A stretch of DNA of 64,000 nt, from assembly GCF_019308285.1 (NCBI RefSeq), contig NZ_WWEM01000033.1, forward strand, positions 269,676-333,675, read 5' to 3'. This document shows, piece by piece, positions 34,374-42,694 of the stretch (the first letter of the stretch is position 1; every line of letters begins with the position of its first letter). Position numbers and translations under genes: made by a program. Origin of the DNA: Flavobacterium quisquiliarum (GTDB lineage: Bacteria; Bacteroidota; Bacteroidia; Flavobacteriales; Flavobacteriaceae). The notes beneath the pieces were generated by a model. It was not told the DNA's origin, made no database searches, and saw nothing but the letters and a program-made list of their open reading frames with translations.

Positions 34374-34760
34374 ATGGTTTCTCAAATTACACGAGGCATA
34401 AAAATATCCGTTTTGACTAGTTTTGAAGGTACTTACTTCAAGAACTACAAGATACATTTTGCTTTTAGTTATGTAGTTACAATTGAAAACCACAGTAAAG
34501 ATTCTGTGCAGTTAACTTCACGCCATTGGGAAATTTTTGATTCTCTAAACGATCTAGAAGTAGTAGATGGTGAAGGCGTAATTGGTAAAAAACCAGTTTT
34601 AAAACCAGGTGAAAATCACACTTATAGTTCTGGTTGTTTATTATCATCTCCTTATGGTGCGATGAAAGGTCATTTCAATATGATCAATTTTACTACAACA
34701 AAAACATTCAAAGTAATTGTTCCTACTTTTAGAATGTGCGCTCCTTTTGCTTTAAATTAA
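34374..34760 (+). CDS. apaG: ApaG protein (Co2+/Mg2+ efflux-associated)
   Basis: This 128-residue protein matches ApaG/DUF525, an immunoglobulin-like beta-sandwich of about 125 residues. Hallmarks are FSYVVTIENHSKDSVQLTSRHW, quoted in part, then GEGVIGKKPVLKPGENHTYSSG and the end KVIVPTFRMCAPFALN (quoted in part). In Salmonella, corD/apaG mutants are affected in cobalt and magnesium transport. The biochemical function is still uncertain, and the same fold is used in polymerase delta-interacting and F-box proteins. Confidence 0.95.
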   Translation: MVSQITRGIKISVLTSFEGTYFKNYKIHFAFSYVVTIENHSKDSVQLTSRHWEIFDSLNDLEVVDGEGVIGKKPVLKPGENHTYSSGCLLSSPYGAMKGHFNMINFTTTKTFKVIVPTFRMCAPFALN

Positions 34761-34834
34761 AGACATCTCTTTAGTACGATTCTTTTTATCGTTATCTTAA
34801 TCATAAAATTATCAATTTATTAATTTATCCTTTG

Positions 34835-34842
34835 TACTTTTG
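34835..34842 (+). promoter_or_regulatory. -7 promoter box TACTTTTG of pruA
   Basis: It matches TAnnTTTG about 74 bp upstream of the pruA ATG. The leader between them holds ATTATCTAA-like repeats (34850-34910). Confidence 0.5.
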
Positions 34843-34915
34843 TGCAGCGTTAGATTATTCGTAACAAATCAAATTATCTAACTATAAATTATCTAATAAT
34901 CTAATTTTAAATAAC

Positions 34916-36541
34916 ATGCTTAAAGGATTTTTTCATGTACCAAAAGCGGTAAACGAGCCCGTAAAAAGCTACGCGCCGAACTCTCCAGAAAAAGCAGCTG
35001 TTCAAGCAGCTTACACTACAATGTGGAATTCTCAAATTGACGTTCCTTTATATATTGGAAGCGAAGAAATCAAAACTGGAAATACAAGAAACATTACTGC
35101 TCCACACGATCACAAACATATCGTTGGAAAATACCACTTAGCTGAAAAACAACATATCGAAAAAGCGATTGCTAATGCACTTGAATCAAGAAAAGCATGG
35201 GCAAATATGGCATGGGAACAGCGTGCCGCTATTTTCTTAAAAGCTGCTGAACTTATAGCTGGCCCATACAGAGCTCGTATCAACGCTGCTACAATGATTG
35301 GTCAATCTAAAAATATCCACCAAGCAGAAATCGATGCTTCTTGCGAATTAATCGACTTTTTACGCTATAATGTTGAGTTTATGACTCAAATCTACAACGA
35401 TCAGCCAAAATCAGATTCTTCTGTTTGGAATCGTGTAGAATACAGACCTCTTGAAGGTTTTGTTTACGCTATCACTCCATTTAACTTTACTGCTATTGCT
35501 GCAAACTTACCTGCAAGTGCTGCAATGATGGGGAACGTTGTAGTTTGGAAACCAAGTGACAGCCAAGTATTTTCTACGAAAATCATTTTAGAAGTTTTCA
35601 AAGAAGCTGGAGTTCCAGACGGTGTTATCAATGTAGTTTTTGGAGATGCTTTAATGATTACTGATACTGTTTTGGCTAGCCGTGATTTTGCTGGAGTTCA
35701 CTTTACAGGTTCAACTCACGTATTTAAAGATATTTGGGCCAAAATTGGTGCAAACATTCATAACTATAAAACTTACCCAAGAATCGTTGGGGAAACTGGA
35801 GGTAAAGATTTTATCATTGCTCACCCAAGCGCAAACGTAAAACAAATAGTTACAGGAATTACTCGTGGTGCTTTTGAATTCCAAGGTCAAAAATGTTCTG
35901 CTGCTTCTAGAGCTTATATCCCGCAAAGTTTATGGCCAGCTGTAAAAGAGCAATTGATTACTGATGTAAAATCTATGAAAATGGGTTCTCCAGAAGATTT
36001 TGGAAACTTCATTACAGCAGTTATCCACGAAGGTTCTTTTGATAAATTAGCTAGTTACATTGACCAAGCTAAAAAAGATGCTGATGCTGAAATTATTGTT
36101 GGAGGAAATTATGATAAATCTGTTGGATACTTTGTTGAGCCAACGGTTATTGTAACTACAAATCCAAAATATACTACAATGGAAACTGAGTTGTTTGGAC
36201 CAGTTATCACAATTTATGTTTATGAAGATGCTAAATGGGAAGAAACTTTAGAATTAGTTGATACTACTTCTGAATATGCTTTAACTGGAGCAGTTTTCAG
36301 CCAAGATCGTTATGCTATTGAAGTAGCAACTACGAAATTACAAAACGCTGCTGGTAACTTCTATATCAACGACAAACCAACTGGAGCCGTTGTAGGAATG
36401 CAACCGTTTGGTGGAGCAAGAGCTTCTGGAACTAACGACAAAGCAGGTTCTGCATTGAACTTATTGCGTTGGGCTTCTCCAAGAACGATCAAAGAAACTT
36501 TTGTAACTCCAGAAGATTACAGATATCCATTTTTAGGATAA
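34916..36541 (+). CDS. pruA: L-glutamate gamma-semialdehyde (1-pyrroline-5-carboxylate) dehydrogenase
   Basis: This 541-residue aldehyde dehydrogenase oxidises glutamate semialdehyde to glutamate with NAD, the second step of proline breakdown. It is the stand-alone P5CDH form; no proline dehydrogenase domain is fused. Landmarks are the NAD-binding AITPFNFTAIAANLPAS and VVWKPSDSQV, then VGETGGKDFIIAH with the catalytic glutamate. The nucleophile Cys327 is in FEFQGQKCSAASRAY, and the C-terminal FGGARASGTNDKAG is also present. It stands alone with a strong terminator. Confidence 0.96.
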   Translation: MLKGFFHVPKAVNEPVKSYAPNSPEKAAVQAAYTTMWNSQIDVPLYIGSEEIKTGNTRNITAPHDHKHIVGKYHLAEKQHIEKAIANALESRKAWANMAWEQRAAIFLKAAELIAGPYRARINAATMIGQSKNIHQAEIDASCELIDFLRYNVEFMTQIYNDQPKSDSSVWNRVEYRPLEGFVYAITPFNFTAIAANLPASAAMMGNVVVWKPSDSQVFSTKIILEVFKEAGVPDGVINVVFGDALMITDTVLASRDFAGVHFTGSTHVFKDIWAKIGANIHNYKTYPRIVGETGGKDFIIAHPSANVKQIVTGITRGAFEFQGQKCSAASRAYIPQSLWPAVKEQLITDVKSMKMGSPEDFGNFITAVIHEGSFDKLASYIDQAKKDADAEIIVGGNYDKSVGYFVEPTVIVTTNPKYTTMETELFGPVITIYVYEDAKWEETLELVDTTSEYALTGAVFSQDRYAIEVATTKLQNAAGNFYINDKPTGAVVGMQPFGGARASGTNDKAGSALNLLRWASPRTIKETFVTPEDYRYPFLG

Positions 36542-36588
36542 TTTCTATTTCAAATTTTAGATTTCAAATTTTGAAATCTGTCAATATA

Positions 36589-36630
36589 AAAAGCCGAATC
36601 TTCAAAAGATTCGGCTTTTATTTTTTTTCC
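36589..36630 (+). terminator. Rho-independent terminator of pruA
   Basis: A perfect 14-bp stem AAAAGCCGAATCTT/AAGATTCGGCTTTT with loop CAA is followed by a T-rich tail. Confidence 0.92.
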
Positions 36631-36856
36631 TTTTCACATTCATTTTACACCGTTTTTTTTTAGTAACAAGACATAAAAAAACAAATTATCTACATTAAAA
36701 CAACTTAAATATAGTTTTGTAGTAATTTTCTTATTTAATTGATTACCAACCATATAGCTTCTTAGAAAAACTTATTTTGATACTTTTAAAACCTCTTGTT
36801 CCTTTTCAAAAAAAAACATCATAATACATTTGTTCTACCAAAATCAATTAGTATTA
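36631..36856. other. AT-rich intergenic stretch
   Basis: No gene, hairpin or clear TAnnTTTG box is visible between the pruA terminator and the palindrome before the next gene. Confidence 0.35.
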
Positions 36857-36873
36857 TTTAAACATTGTTTAAA
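36857..36873 (+). promoter_or_regulatory. Palindrome TTTAAACATTGTTTAAA before the unknown gene
   Basis: Two 8-bp half-sites around one central base end 3 bp before the ATG at 36877. A partial repeat of the same motif (TTTAAACAATGTT) lies inside the first codons at 36885-36897. It could be an operator or a hairpin that masks translation start. Confidence 0.45.
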
Positions 36874-36876
36874 CTT

Positions 36877-37608
36877 ATGAAAAATTTAAACAATGTTCCT
36901 AAAGTCATTTTAGAATCAAAAAGTATTGGACACGCTATTGATTTTAAATGGAATAAAAAGAAAATAAATGAATTATTAGATCCTTTTGAAGAAAACGAAG
37001 ATCTCGAGAATTTATTAACTCAAATAAATCATAAAGCTTCGGTTGGACTTGCTGCCGCCTTATTAGAATGGATTTATTGGCGCTTTACTGGATATACAAA
37101 AGACACAAACGATACCCAAAAACGCATTGAGGCACTTTGGTGTTCTGTTGATAATCCTGAACAAACAAATCCATTGTTATTTGATATCGATTTTGAAATT
37201 CCAGCTTCAGGTTGTGTTAATGGAGCACTTTGGATCGCCCATATGAATGTTAGAATGATAGATACTCTATATAAAAAGGGTTCTTATCATCTTCAGAACG
37301 AACTTATTGGGCTAGTACTATTAGTGCGTCATGTCACTCCTAAAAAGAAAGTATTTGATCATTGGTTTAATCGTATTATGATAGAGCTTATTTGTTTATA
37401 TCCTTGTGAATATCAAAATTTAGATTTAAACGAAATAGATGAAGAAATATACGATTCTTCCAACGAGCCTGTAATATGCCGTGATTTTTTCTTTGATTCA
37501 GAATTTAAGGCGACTACTGAAGCATCTAAAAACGCAATACATAGCTTTATTGATAATCTAAATTATCAGGCAAACCAATTTTTGAATCTTTCAAGAGTAC
37601 ATTCTTAA
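36877..37608 (+). CDS. Protein of unknown function
   Basis: ATG 36877 gives 243 residues, in preference to an upstream TTG that lies within a palindrome. The protein is cytoplasmic, without signal peptide or membrane segment, acidic and probably mostly helical. Recognisable segments are ASVGLAAALLEWIYWRFTG, quoted for orientation, IPASGCVNGALWIAHMNVRM and LIGLVLLVRHVTPKKKVFDHW. I do not recognise a family. The look (single acidic helical protein, isolated, Trp-rich) would suit an immunity or contact-dependent system protein, but nothing next to it supports that. Codon use looks like its neighbours. Confidence 0.7.
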   Translation: MKNLNNVPKVILESKSIGHAIDFKWNKKKINELLDPFEENEDLENLLTQINHKASVGLAAALLEWIYWRFTGYTKDTNDTQKRIEALWCSVDNPEQTNPLLFDIDFEIPASGCVNGALWIAHMNVRMIDTLYKKGSYHLQNELIGLVLLVRHVTPKKKVFDHWFNRIMIELICLYPCEYQNLDLNEIDEEIYDSSNEPVICRDFFFDSEFKATTEASKNAIHSFIDNLNYQANQFLNLSRVHS

Positions 37609-37633
37609 TTTTTTAATAGTTTTTATTTATTCA

Positions 37634-37677
37634 AAAAAATAACCCGGAGAGTAAAATCTGCCGGGTTGTTTCTTTTT
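37634..37677. terminator. Bidirectional terminator between the unknown gene and rsmG
   Basis: The stem AACCCGG/CCGGGTT (37641-37647 with 37661-37667) has a 13-nt loop. It has an A run on the left and T-rich sequence on the right, so it serves both convergent genes. Confidence 0.8.
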
Positions 37678-38305
37678 AAGGTTTAAATTTTAGTGGTAGA
37701 TGCACCACCTTTTTAGTTTCAAAAAACTCATCTTCAAACACATCTGCTAAATCATATAAAGTGGCATTTGGAAAATCTTTTAGTTCTTCTGTCAAATCAC
37801 CACCTTTCAAATAAAGAATTCCATTTTTTAATTTATGTTTATGCTGTTTCTTTATTTTATCATGTATCCAAGAAACAAAATCAGGCATATTGGTAACGGC
37901 ACGGCTTACGATAAAATCGAAATCGCCTTTGACTAATTCGGCGCGTTTTTGCTCTGCTTTTACATTCTTTAACTCTAATGCATCAGCAACACCTTGAACT
38001 ACTTTTATTTTTTTAGCAATTACATCAATTAAATAAAAACGAGTTTCCGGAAAAAGAATCGCTAACGGAATTCCTGGAAAACCGCCTCCTGTTCCAACAT
38101 CCAAAACTGTTGTTCCAGGTTCAAATTTCATAATTTTAGCAATCCCTAAGGAATGTAAAATGTGTTTTGTATATAATGAGTCGATGTCTTTACGAGAAAT
38201 AACATTGATTTTCTCGTTCCAATCGTGGTATAAAAAGTCTAATTTTTGAAATTGTTCGATTTGAAGATCGGTCAAATTTGGAAAATATTTCAATATCTCA
38301 TCCAT
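37676..38305 (-). CDS. rsmG: 16S rRNA (guanine-527-N7)-methyltransferase RsmG
   Basis: This 209-residue SAM-dependent methyltransferase modifies G527 of 16S rRNA. Motif I is VLDVGTGGGFPGIPLAILFP, the glycine-rich loop typical of RsmG/GidB. LIDVIAKKIKVVQ and the late FDFIVSRAVTNMPDFVSW are further family markers. The N-terminal YHDWNEKINVISRKD is the conserved RsmG opening. The length matches E. coli RsmG (207). It has a TACTTTTG promoter box and faces the desaturase gene divergently. Confidence 0.97.
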   Translation of the reverse strand: MDEILKYFPNLTDLQIEQFQKLDFLYHDWNEKINVISRKDIDSLYTKHILHSLGIAKIMKFEPGTTVLDVGTGGGFPGIPLAILFPETRFYLIDVIAKKIKVVQGVADALELKNVKAEQKRAELVKGDFDFIVSRAVTNMPDFVSWIHDKIKKQHKHKLKNGILYLKGGDLTEELKDFPNATLYDLADVFEDEFFETKKVVHLPLKFKP

Positions 38306-38321
38306 TGCTGTAAATTTTTAA

Positions 38322-38329
38322 CAAAAGTA
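38322..38329 (-). promoter_or_regulatory. -7 promoter box TACTTTTG of rsmG
   Basis: The minus-strand match lies 16 bp upstream of the rsmG ATG. Confidence 0.55.
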
Positions 38330-38385
38330 CTACTTTACGATTGAAATATTTAACTCAATTTTGCAAATTGAGAATTTATAATAAT

Positions 38386-38393
38386 TACCTTTG
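38386..38393 (+). promoter_or_regulatory. -7 promoter box TACCTTTG of the desaturase gene
   Basis: A match to TAnnTTTG, with a TTTTG -33-like element at 38359-38363 about 22 bp upstream. It is one of the few complete flavobacterial promoters in the window. Confidence 0.6.
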
Positions 38394-38412
38394 AAAACTA
38401 TTTAAATTAATT

Positions 38413-39510
38413 ATGAATAACACGGCTCCGACATTTGCTAGGCAAGACAATCTGAAGTTCTTTAGAACACTTAATTCTCGGGTAAACAATTACTTCAAGG
38501 AAAATAATATTCAGAAAACCGGAAATTGGAAATTACACCTAAAAGCTGTTATTCTATTTGCTGTTTTCTTAACTCCCTATTTTTTAATCCTTACACTTGG
38601 CATGCCTTTTTGGTTAATGTTGTTGCTATCAATTGTAATGGGCGTTGGAATGGCTGGTGTCGGAATGAATGTAATGCATGATGGAAATCATGGTTCTTAC
38701 TCTAATAAAAGCTGGATTAATAAATTCATGGGTGGAACCATTTATGTTTTGGCTGGAAACGTATACAACTGGCAGGTACAGCACAATGTATTGCATCATA
38801 CTTATACTAATATCCCTGGACATGACGAAGATTTAGATGCTGGAAGAATTATCCGTTTTACAGAGCATGCGGAATGGCATCGTTTTCATCGTTTTCAGCA
38901 TTACTATTCTGTTTTCTTATACGGTTTATTGACTTTTAATTGGGCATTAACAACCGATTTTAAGCAGATGAGAAACTATTTGAAAAGAAAATTGTCTTAC
39001 GGAGAACCAAAGAATCCTAAAATCTTGTGGACTACTTTAATCATTACTAAACTTATCTATGTTTCAATTTGGATTGTTCTACCAATGGTAATCGGAATTA
39101 CATGGTGGAAAGTACTTATTGGATTTTTCGCAATGCACTACACAGCAGGATTAATCTTAAGTATTGTATTCCAGTTGGCACACGTAGTAGATCATACTAC
39201 AAATCCAACTCCAAATGATTTAGGTGAAATGGATAATACTTGGGCTATCCACCAATTGTATACCACAACTAATTTTGCACCAAAAAATGCAATCGTAAAC
39301 TGGTACACTGGCGGATTAAACCATCAAATCGAACATCATATTTTTCCAAATATCAGTCATATTCATTACGGTAAAATTGCCAAAATTGTAAAAGAAACAG
39401 CAAAAGAATGCAACTTACCTTATTACGAATACAAAACAATGCGAAGTGCTGTTATTGCTCACTTCAAGCATCTACGTGATTTGGGAATGAAACCTGAATT
39501 ATCAGTTTAA
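38413..39510 (+). CDS. Membrane fatty acid desaturase (acyl-CoA/lipid type)
   Basis: This 365-residue integral membrane di-iron desaturase has all three histidine boxes: HDGNH (89-93), HNVLHH (124-129) and HQIEHH (304-309). About four to six hydrophobic segments lie around residues 47-85, 105-120 and 215-260. The HQIEHH form of the third box, with Gln first, is usual in front-end (delta-5/6-like) desaturases, although no cytochrome b5 domain is fused. The likely role is unsaturation of membrane lipid acyl chains. It is followed by the aminotransferase gene after 76 bp. Confidence 0.92.
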   Translation: MNNTAPTFARQDNLKFFRTLNSRVNNYFKENNIQKTGNWKLHLKAVILFAVFLTPYFLILTLGMPFWLMLLLSIVMGVGMAGVGMNVMHDGNHGSYSNKSWINKFMGGTIYVLAGNVYNWQVQHNVLHHTYTNIPGHDEDLDAGRIIRFTEHAEWHRFHRFQHYYSVFLYGLLTFNWALTTDFKQMRNYLKRKLSYGEPKNPKILWTTLIITKLIYVSIWIVLPMVIGITWWKVLIGFFAMHYTAGLILSIVFQLAHVVDHTTNPTPNDLGEMDNTWAIHQLYTTTNFAPKNAIVNWYTGGLNHQIEHHIFPNISHIHYGKIAKIVKETAKECNLPYYEYKTMRSAVIAHFKHLRDLGMKPELSV

Positions 39511-39586
39511 AAACTAAAAAAAATCTATTAATAATTAACCTTCCTTAAACAACACAGCAAATTTAAGGACATTCAAAATTTTTATA

Positions 39587-40777
39587 ATGAATCATATTCT
39601 TTCGGACAGAATCAACAATCTTGCGACTTCGCAGACATTAGCAATGGCCGCTTTGGCAAGAGAATTAAAAGCACAAGGAAAAGACATTATCAGTTTAAGT
39701 TTAGGTGAGCCAGATTTCAACACACCTGACTTTATTAAAGAAGCTGCTAAAAAAGCAATCGATGATAATTACAGCACTTATTCTCCAGTTGATGGATACC
39801 AAGATTTAAAAGAAGCAATTTGCAGAAAATTCAAAAGAGATAATGATTTAGATTACAAACCATCTCAAATCGTAGTTTCTACAGGAGCAAAACAATCATT
39901 ATACAACATTGCTCAGGTAATGTTAAACGACGGTGACGAGGTAATTTTACCAGCACCTTACTGGGTTTCTTATTTCGAAATCGTAAAACTTTCTGGCGGA
40001 GTTCCAGTTGAAGTCCCAACTTCTGTTGAAACAGATTTCAAAATCACTCCAGAACAATTAGAAGCTGCCATCACACCAAAAACAAAAATGATGTGGTTTT
40101 CTTCTCCATGTAATCCTTCAGGATCTGTTTACAGCAGAGAAGAATTAACAGCACTGGCAAAAGTGTTAGAAAAACACCCAAATATTTACGTAGTTGCTGA
40201 CGAAATTTATGAGCACATCAATTTCTCAGGAACTTTCTGCAGCATTGGTTCTATTCCAGGAATGTTAGAAAAAACAATCACTGTAAACGGAGTTGCAAAA
40301 GCATTTGCCATGACAGGATACAGAATTGGTTACATTGGAGCTCCTGAATTTATTGCAAAAGCATGTACAAAAATCCAAGGGCAAGTAACATCTGGAGCAA
40401 ATTCAGTTGCTCAAAGAGCTACCATTACCGCTGTAGATGCTGACCCTAGTGTATTAAACGAAATGGTTCAGGCTTTCCACGGACGTAGAGATTTAGTAGT
40501 TGGATTATTAAAAGAAATCCCAGGTGTAAAAATCAACGTTCCAGAAGGTGCTTTCTACGTATTCCCAGACGTTTCTTCTTTCTTTGGAAAAACATTAAAA
40601 GGACACGAAATTAAAGATGCAAACGACGTTTCAATGTATCTTTTAGCTGAGGCAAATGTAGCAACAGTAACTGGAGATGCTTTCGGAAATCCAAACTGTA
40701 TTCGTTTCTCTTACGCAACAAGCAACGATATTTTAAAAGAAGCATTACGCAGAATCAAAGAAGCTTTGACTGCATAA
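39587..40777 (+). CDS. PLP-dependent aspartate-type aminotransferase
   Basis: This 396-residue fold-type I class I/II aminotransferase is of the bacterial AspB subgroup Ib. The PLP lysine is Lys238 (NGVAKAFAMTGYRIGY). SLGEPDFNTPDFI is the substrate-binding N-terminal segment. MMWFSSPCNPSGSVYSREEL contains the Asn-Pro pair, and VVADEIYEHI carries the PLP aspartate and tyrosine. CIRFSYATS carries the carboxylate-binding arginine. It is most likely an aspartate aminotransferase, but some relatives use prephenate or other acceptors. A wobble-paired terminator follows. Confidence 0.93.
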   Translation: MNHILSDRINNLATSQTLAMAALARELKAQGKDIISLSLGEPDFNTPDFIKEAAKKAIDDNYSTYSPVDGYQDLKEAICRKFKRDNDLDYKPSQIVVSTGAKQSLYNIAQVMLNDGDEVILPAPYWVSYFEIVKLSGGVPVEVPTSVETDFKITPEQLEAAITPKTKMMWFSSPCNPSGSVYSREELTALAKVLEKHPNIYVVADEIYEHINFSGTFCSIGSIPGMLEKTITVNGVAKAFAMTGYRIGYIGAPEFIAKACTKIQGQVTSGANSVAQRATITAVDADPSVLNEMVQAFHGRRDLVVGLLKEIPGVKINVPEGAFYVFPDVSSFFGKTLKGHEIKDANDVSMYLLAEANVATVTGDAFGNPNCIRFSYATSNDILKEALRRIKEALTA

Positions 40778-40796
40778 CAATATTCTAAGTTTTATT

Positions 40797-40853
40797 AAAA
40801 CGGCTTAAGGTTCAAAAGTTTCATCACTTTTATACTTTAAGCTGTTTTTTTAT
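40797..40853 (+). terminator. Terminator after the aminotransferase gene
   Basis: AAAACGGCTTAAGG pairs with CTTTAAGCTGTTTT through G-U wobbles around a 24-nt loop, followed by T7. Confidence 0.7.
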
Positions 40854-40863
40854 GGGCTTATTT

Positions 40864-40973
40864 TGGGCGTGTCCCTCCGGGTCGGGCTATCCGTTACAAG
40901 TCCTCGCCTGTTCGTTCCTCACGGCTGTGGGCTTTTCACTCCTATCCCTCACGCAAACCGTAAAACGAGAAAA
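40864..40973. repeat. GC-rich intergenic repeat element with GGGCTATCCGTTACAA core
   Basis: About 110 bp of unusually GC-rich DNA in an AT-rich genome, with the hairpin CCCTCCGGG and the string GCTATCCGTTACAA. The reverse complement of that string (TTGTAACGGATAGC) recurs in the element at 52545. It probably belongs to the interspersed Bacteroidota intergenic repeats. No coding potential is visible. Confidence 0.6.
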
Positions 40974-40991
40974 TTCATTTCCAAAAGAAAA

Positions 40992-41018
40992 AATCAGCTA
41001 AATCTCCAAAATCTGCGG
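40992..41018. repeat. Degenerate 9-bp-period array AATCTGCnn, three units
   Basis: Units AATCAGCTA, AATCTCCAA and AATCTGCGG. The same family occurs at 44885 and 48704. Confidence 0.6.
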
Positions 41019-41146
41019 GAAACATAAAATATAAGTTTCAAAATTCCCATTCTACAATATTGTAAAAGCTCAATCGTAATCCTGTAAGACATAACGTTTT
41101 AGAAATCGACAACTTTGTAATGTATTAATTTAAAAACTATTACGTC

Positions 41147-41602
41147 ATGATACATACAGATGAAACCACAAAAGAAGCAGTTAAAACTCTGGAAGGATTA
41201 ATTTCAATTCTTGAAGATGGAAAATTAGGATATACAAACGCGGCCGAACATGTAAACAACGCGGCAATGAAAACTGATTTTCTGGAATACGCACGCGAAA
41301 GAGCCTTATTTATTGTAGAATTACAAGACGAAATCAATAAACTCGGAAAATCAACAGACACTTCTGGCGGAGGTCCGTTAGGAGCTTTACACAGAACTTG
41401 GATTGACATCAAATCGTCCTTTACTGATGGAGATCCTGAAGCTATCATCAACGCCTGTATTACTGGAGAAGAAGCCGCGATTGAAAAATACAAAAAAGCA
41501 CTCGATGATAATGAATTGGAACATAGTCAAATTTATGTTGTTTCCAAACAATTAAATAGTATTCAAAATACTTTATCCCAAATTAAAATGAAAGGAATTT
41601 AA
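41147..41602 (+). CDS. PA2169 family four-helix-bundle protein (DUF2383)
   Basis: This 151-residue protein matches DUF2383/PA2169, a ferritin-like four-helix bundle of about 150 residues. KTLEGLISILEDGKLGYTNA opens helix 1. FLEYARERALFIVELQDEIN is helix 2, followed by the conserved Gly-rich turn SGGGPLGALHRTWIDIKSSF. EAIINACITGEEAAIEKYKKAL is helix 3/4 (quoted in part). Function is not established; members are often stress-induced. It is cytoplasmic. A TACAATATTGTA palindrome lies 83 bp upstream (41053-41064), and a tetraloop terminator follows. Confidence 0.88.
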   Translation: MIHTDETTKEAVKTLEGLISILEDGKLGYTNAAEHVNNAAMKTDFLEYARERALFIVELQDEINKLGKSTDTSGGGPLGALHRTWIDIKSSFTDGDPEAIINACITGEEAAIEKYKKALDDNELEHSQIYVVSKQLNSIQNTLSQIKMKGI

Positions 41603-41635
41603 TATCATTGTTTTTTTTGTTTTTTTTCATTTTAG

Positions 41636-41668
41636 AAAACTACTTAGTTGAAAAACTGGGTAGTTTTT
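41636..41668 (+). terminator. Terminator with GAAA tetraloop
   Basis: A 14-bp stem (41636-41649 with 41654-41667, two G-U pairs) is capped by GAAA and followed by T8. Confidence 0.88.
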
Positions 41669-41922
41669 TTTGTTTTGTAAAAATTAAAAAATAAATCTTA
41701 CTTTCGTCACAACCAACATCTAGCCAAAACTCTTACGTGACTATAACCTTACGCAGTTTATCTACTTCTTTTCTTTTATGACAAATGCTCAACCAAGAGT
41801 AGTACAATTTAATAGATTATGGTTCAAGCACCTCGCATCATGAAGAAGAAAACCCAGCCTGAATACTTTTTTCCTTGTAGATTAATTACTAAAGTTTAGC
41901 TTTTTGTAAAATTCATAAAAAA
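41669..41922. other. Featureless intergenic stretch
   Basis: No gene, repeat or convincing promoter is seen between the DUF2383 terminator and the membrane protein gene. Confidence 0.35.
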
Positions 41923-42522
41923 ATGACTCAACAAAAATTTCCAATTGCTATTTATCAAAAACCAACTATAATTGAAGGCTTCTTTGCTATTGTTTTAACA
42001 TTAATCATTTTCGTTCCTTTCATTTACGGAATAAATACTAAACAGCCAATTTTCTGTTTCAGTATGGTTTTAGGACTTATTGGTTTTAAAATCTTTAATA
42101 CTATTACAAAAGGCAAATACTTACCTTTAGGAATTATACAAAAAGATATGCAAATTAGCTTTTCTGAAAATGGTATTGAATTTTGTAATAATCAAGAAAC
42201 TACAATACATAAATGGAGTAATCTCGAAAAAATTCAAATAAACATTTACGCTTATAAGGGAAGATTGTTTTCAGGAAGTAATAGATCTTCTTATAATGGT
42301 TTTGAAAATTCAATCCATTTTATCGAAAACGGAGAAAAAATTAAATACCGATTTTATATTGAAAACGTCAATCAATTCAAAGCATTAAAAGAACAGTTTC
42401 ATAAAACGATTTTACCATTATTAAATCAATATCAAAACTTAAAAGAGGAAAGCTATTTAGATGCTCAATTGAATTTTGCAAGAAATTACAATAATTTAAA
42501 CAATGATACACATTATCTTTAA
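41923..42522 (+). CDS. Small membrane protein, YcxB-like layout, unknown function
   Basis: This 199-residue protein has two adjacent transmembrane helices (about 19-37 and 44-62). A cytoplasmic region (about 70-145) follows that reads like a PH/YcxB-type beta domain: ISFSENGIEFCNNQETTIHKW, quoted for orientation, and NSIHFIENGEKIKYRFYIEN. A helical tail ends the protein. In YcxB-like proteins this layout of a helix pair followed by a beta domain is common, but the match is by pattern only. It is a single gene and nothing nearby hints at a role. Confidence 0.7.
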   Translation: MTQQKFPIAIYQKPTIIEGFFAIVLTLIIFVPFIYGINTKQPIFCFSMVLGLIGFKIFNTITKGKYLPLGIIQKDMQISFSENGIEFCNNQETTIHKWSNLEKIQINIYAYKGRLFSGSNRSSYNGFENSIHFIENGEKIKYRFYIENVNQFKALKEQFHKTILPLLNQYQNLKEESYLDAQLNFARNYNNLNNDTHYL

Positions 42523-42694
42523 AAACACTTTTTAGAATTACTGAAGCAAAAAATTAATCTATTAATTTTTAGTATCATTCCATATTGCGTTAACAAATTC
42601 AAAAAAATCGCTTCATCACTAGCAAACTCGGAATATTTATTAGACCTTTGCACACTTTTTTTCGGGAATACCACAAAAGTCTAAAGTTTTAGTA

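Noticed and set aside
40864..40973. RNA gene in GC-rich intergenic DNA
   Set aside because: It has no tRNA, RNase P, tmRNA or SRP fold that I can recognise. It resembles an interspersed repeat instead.
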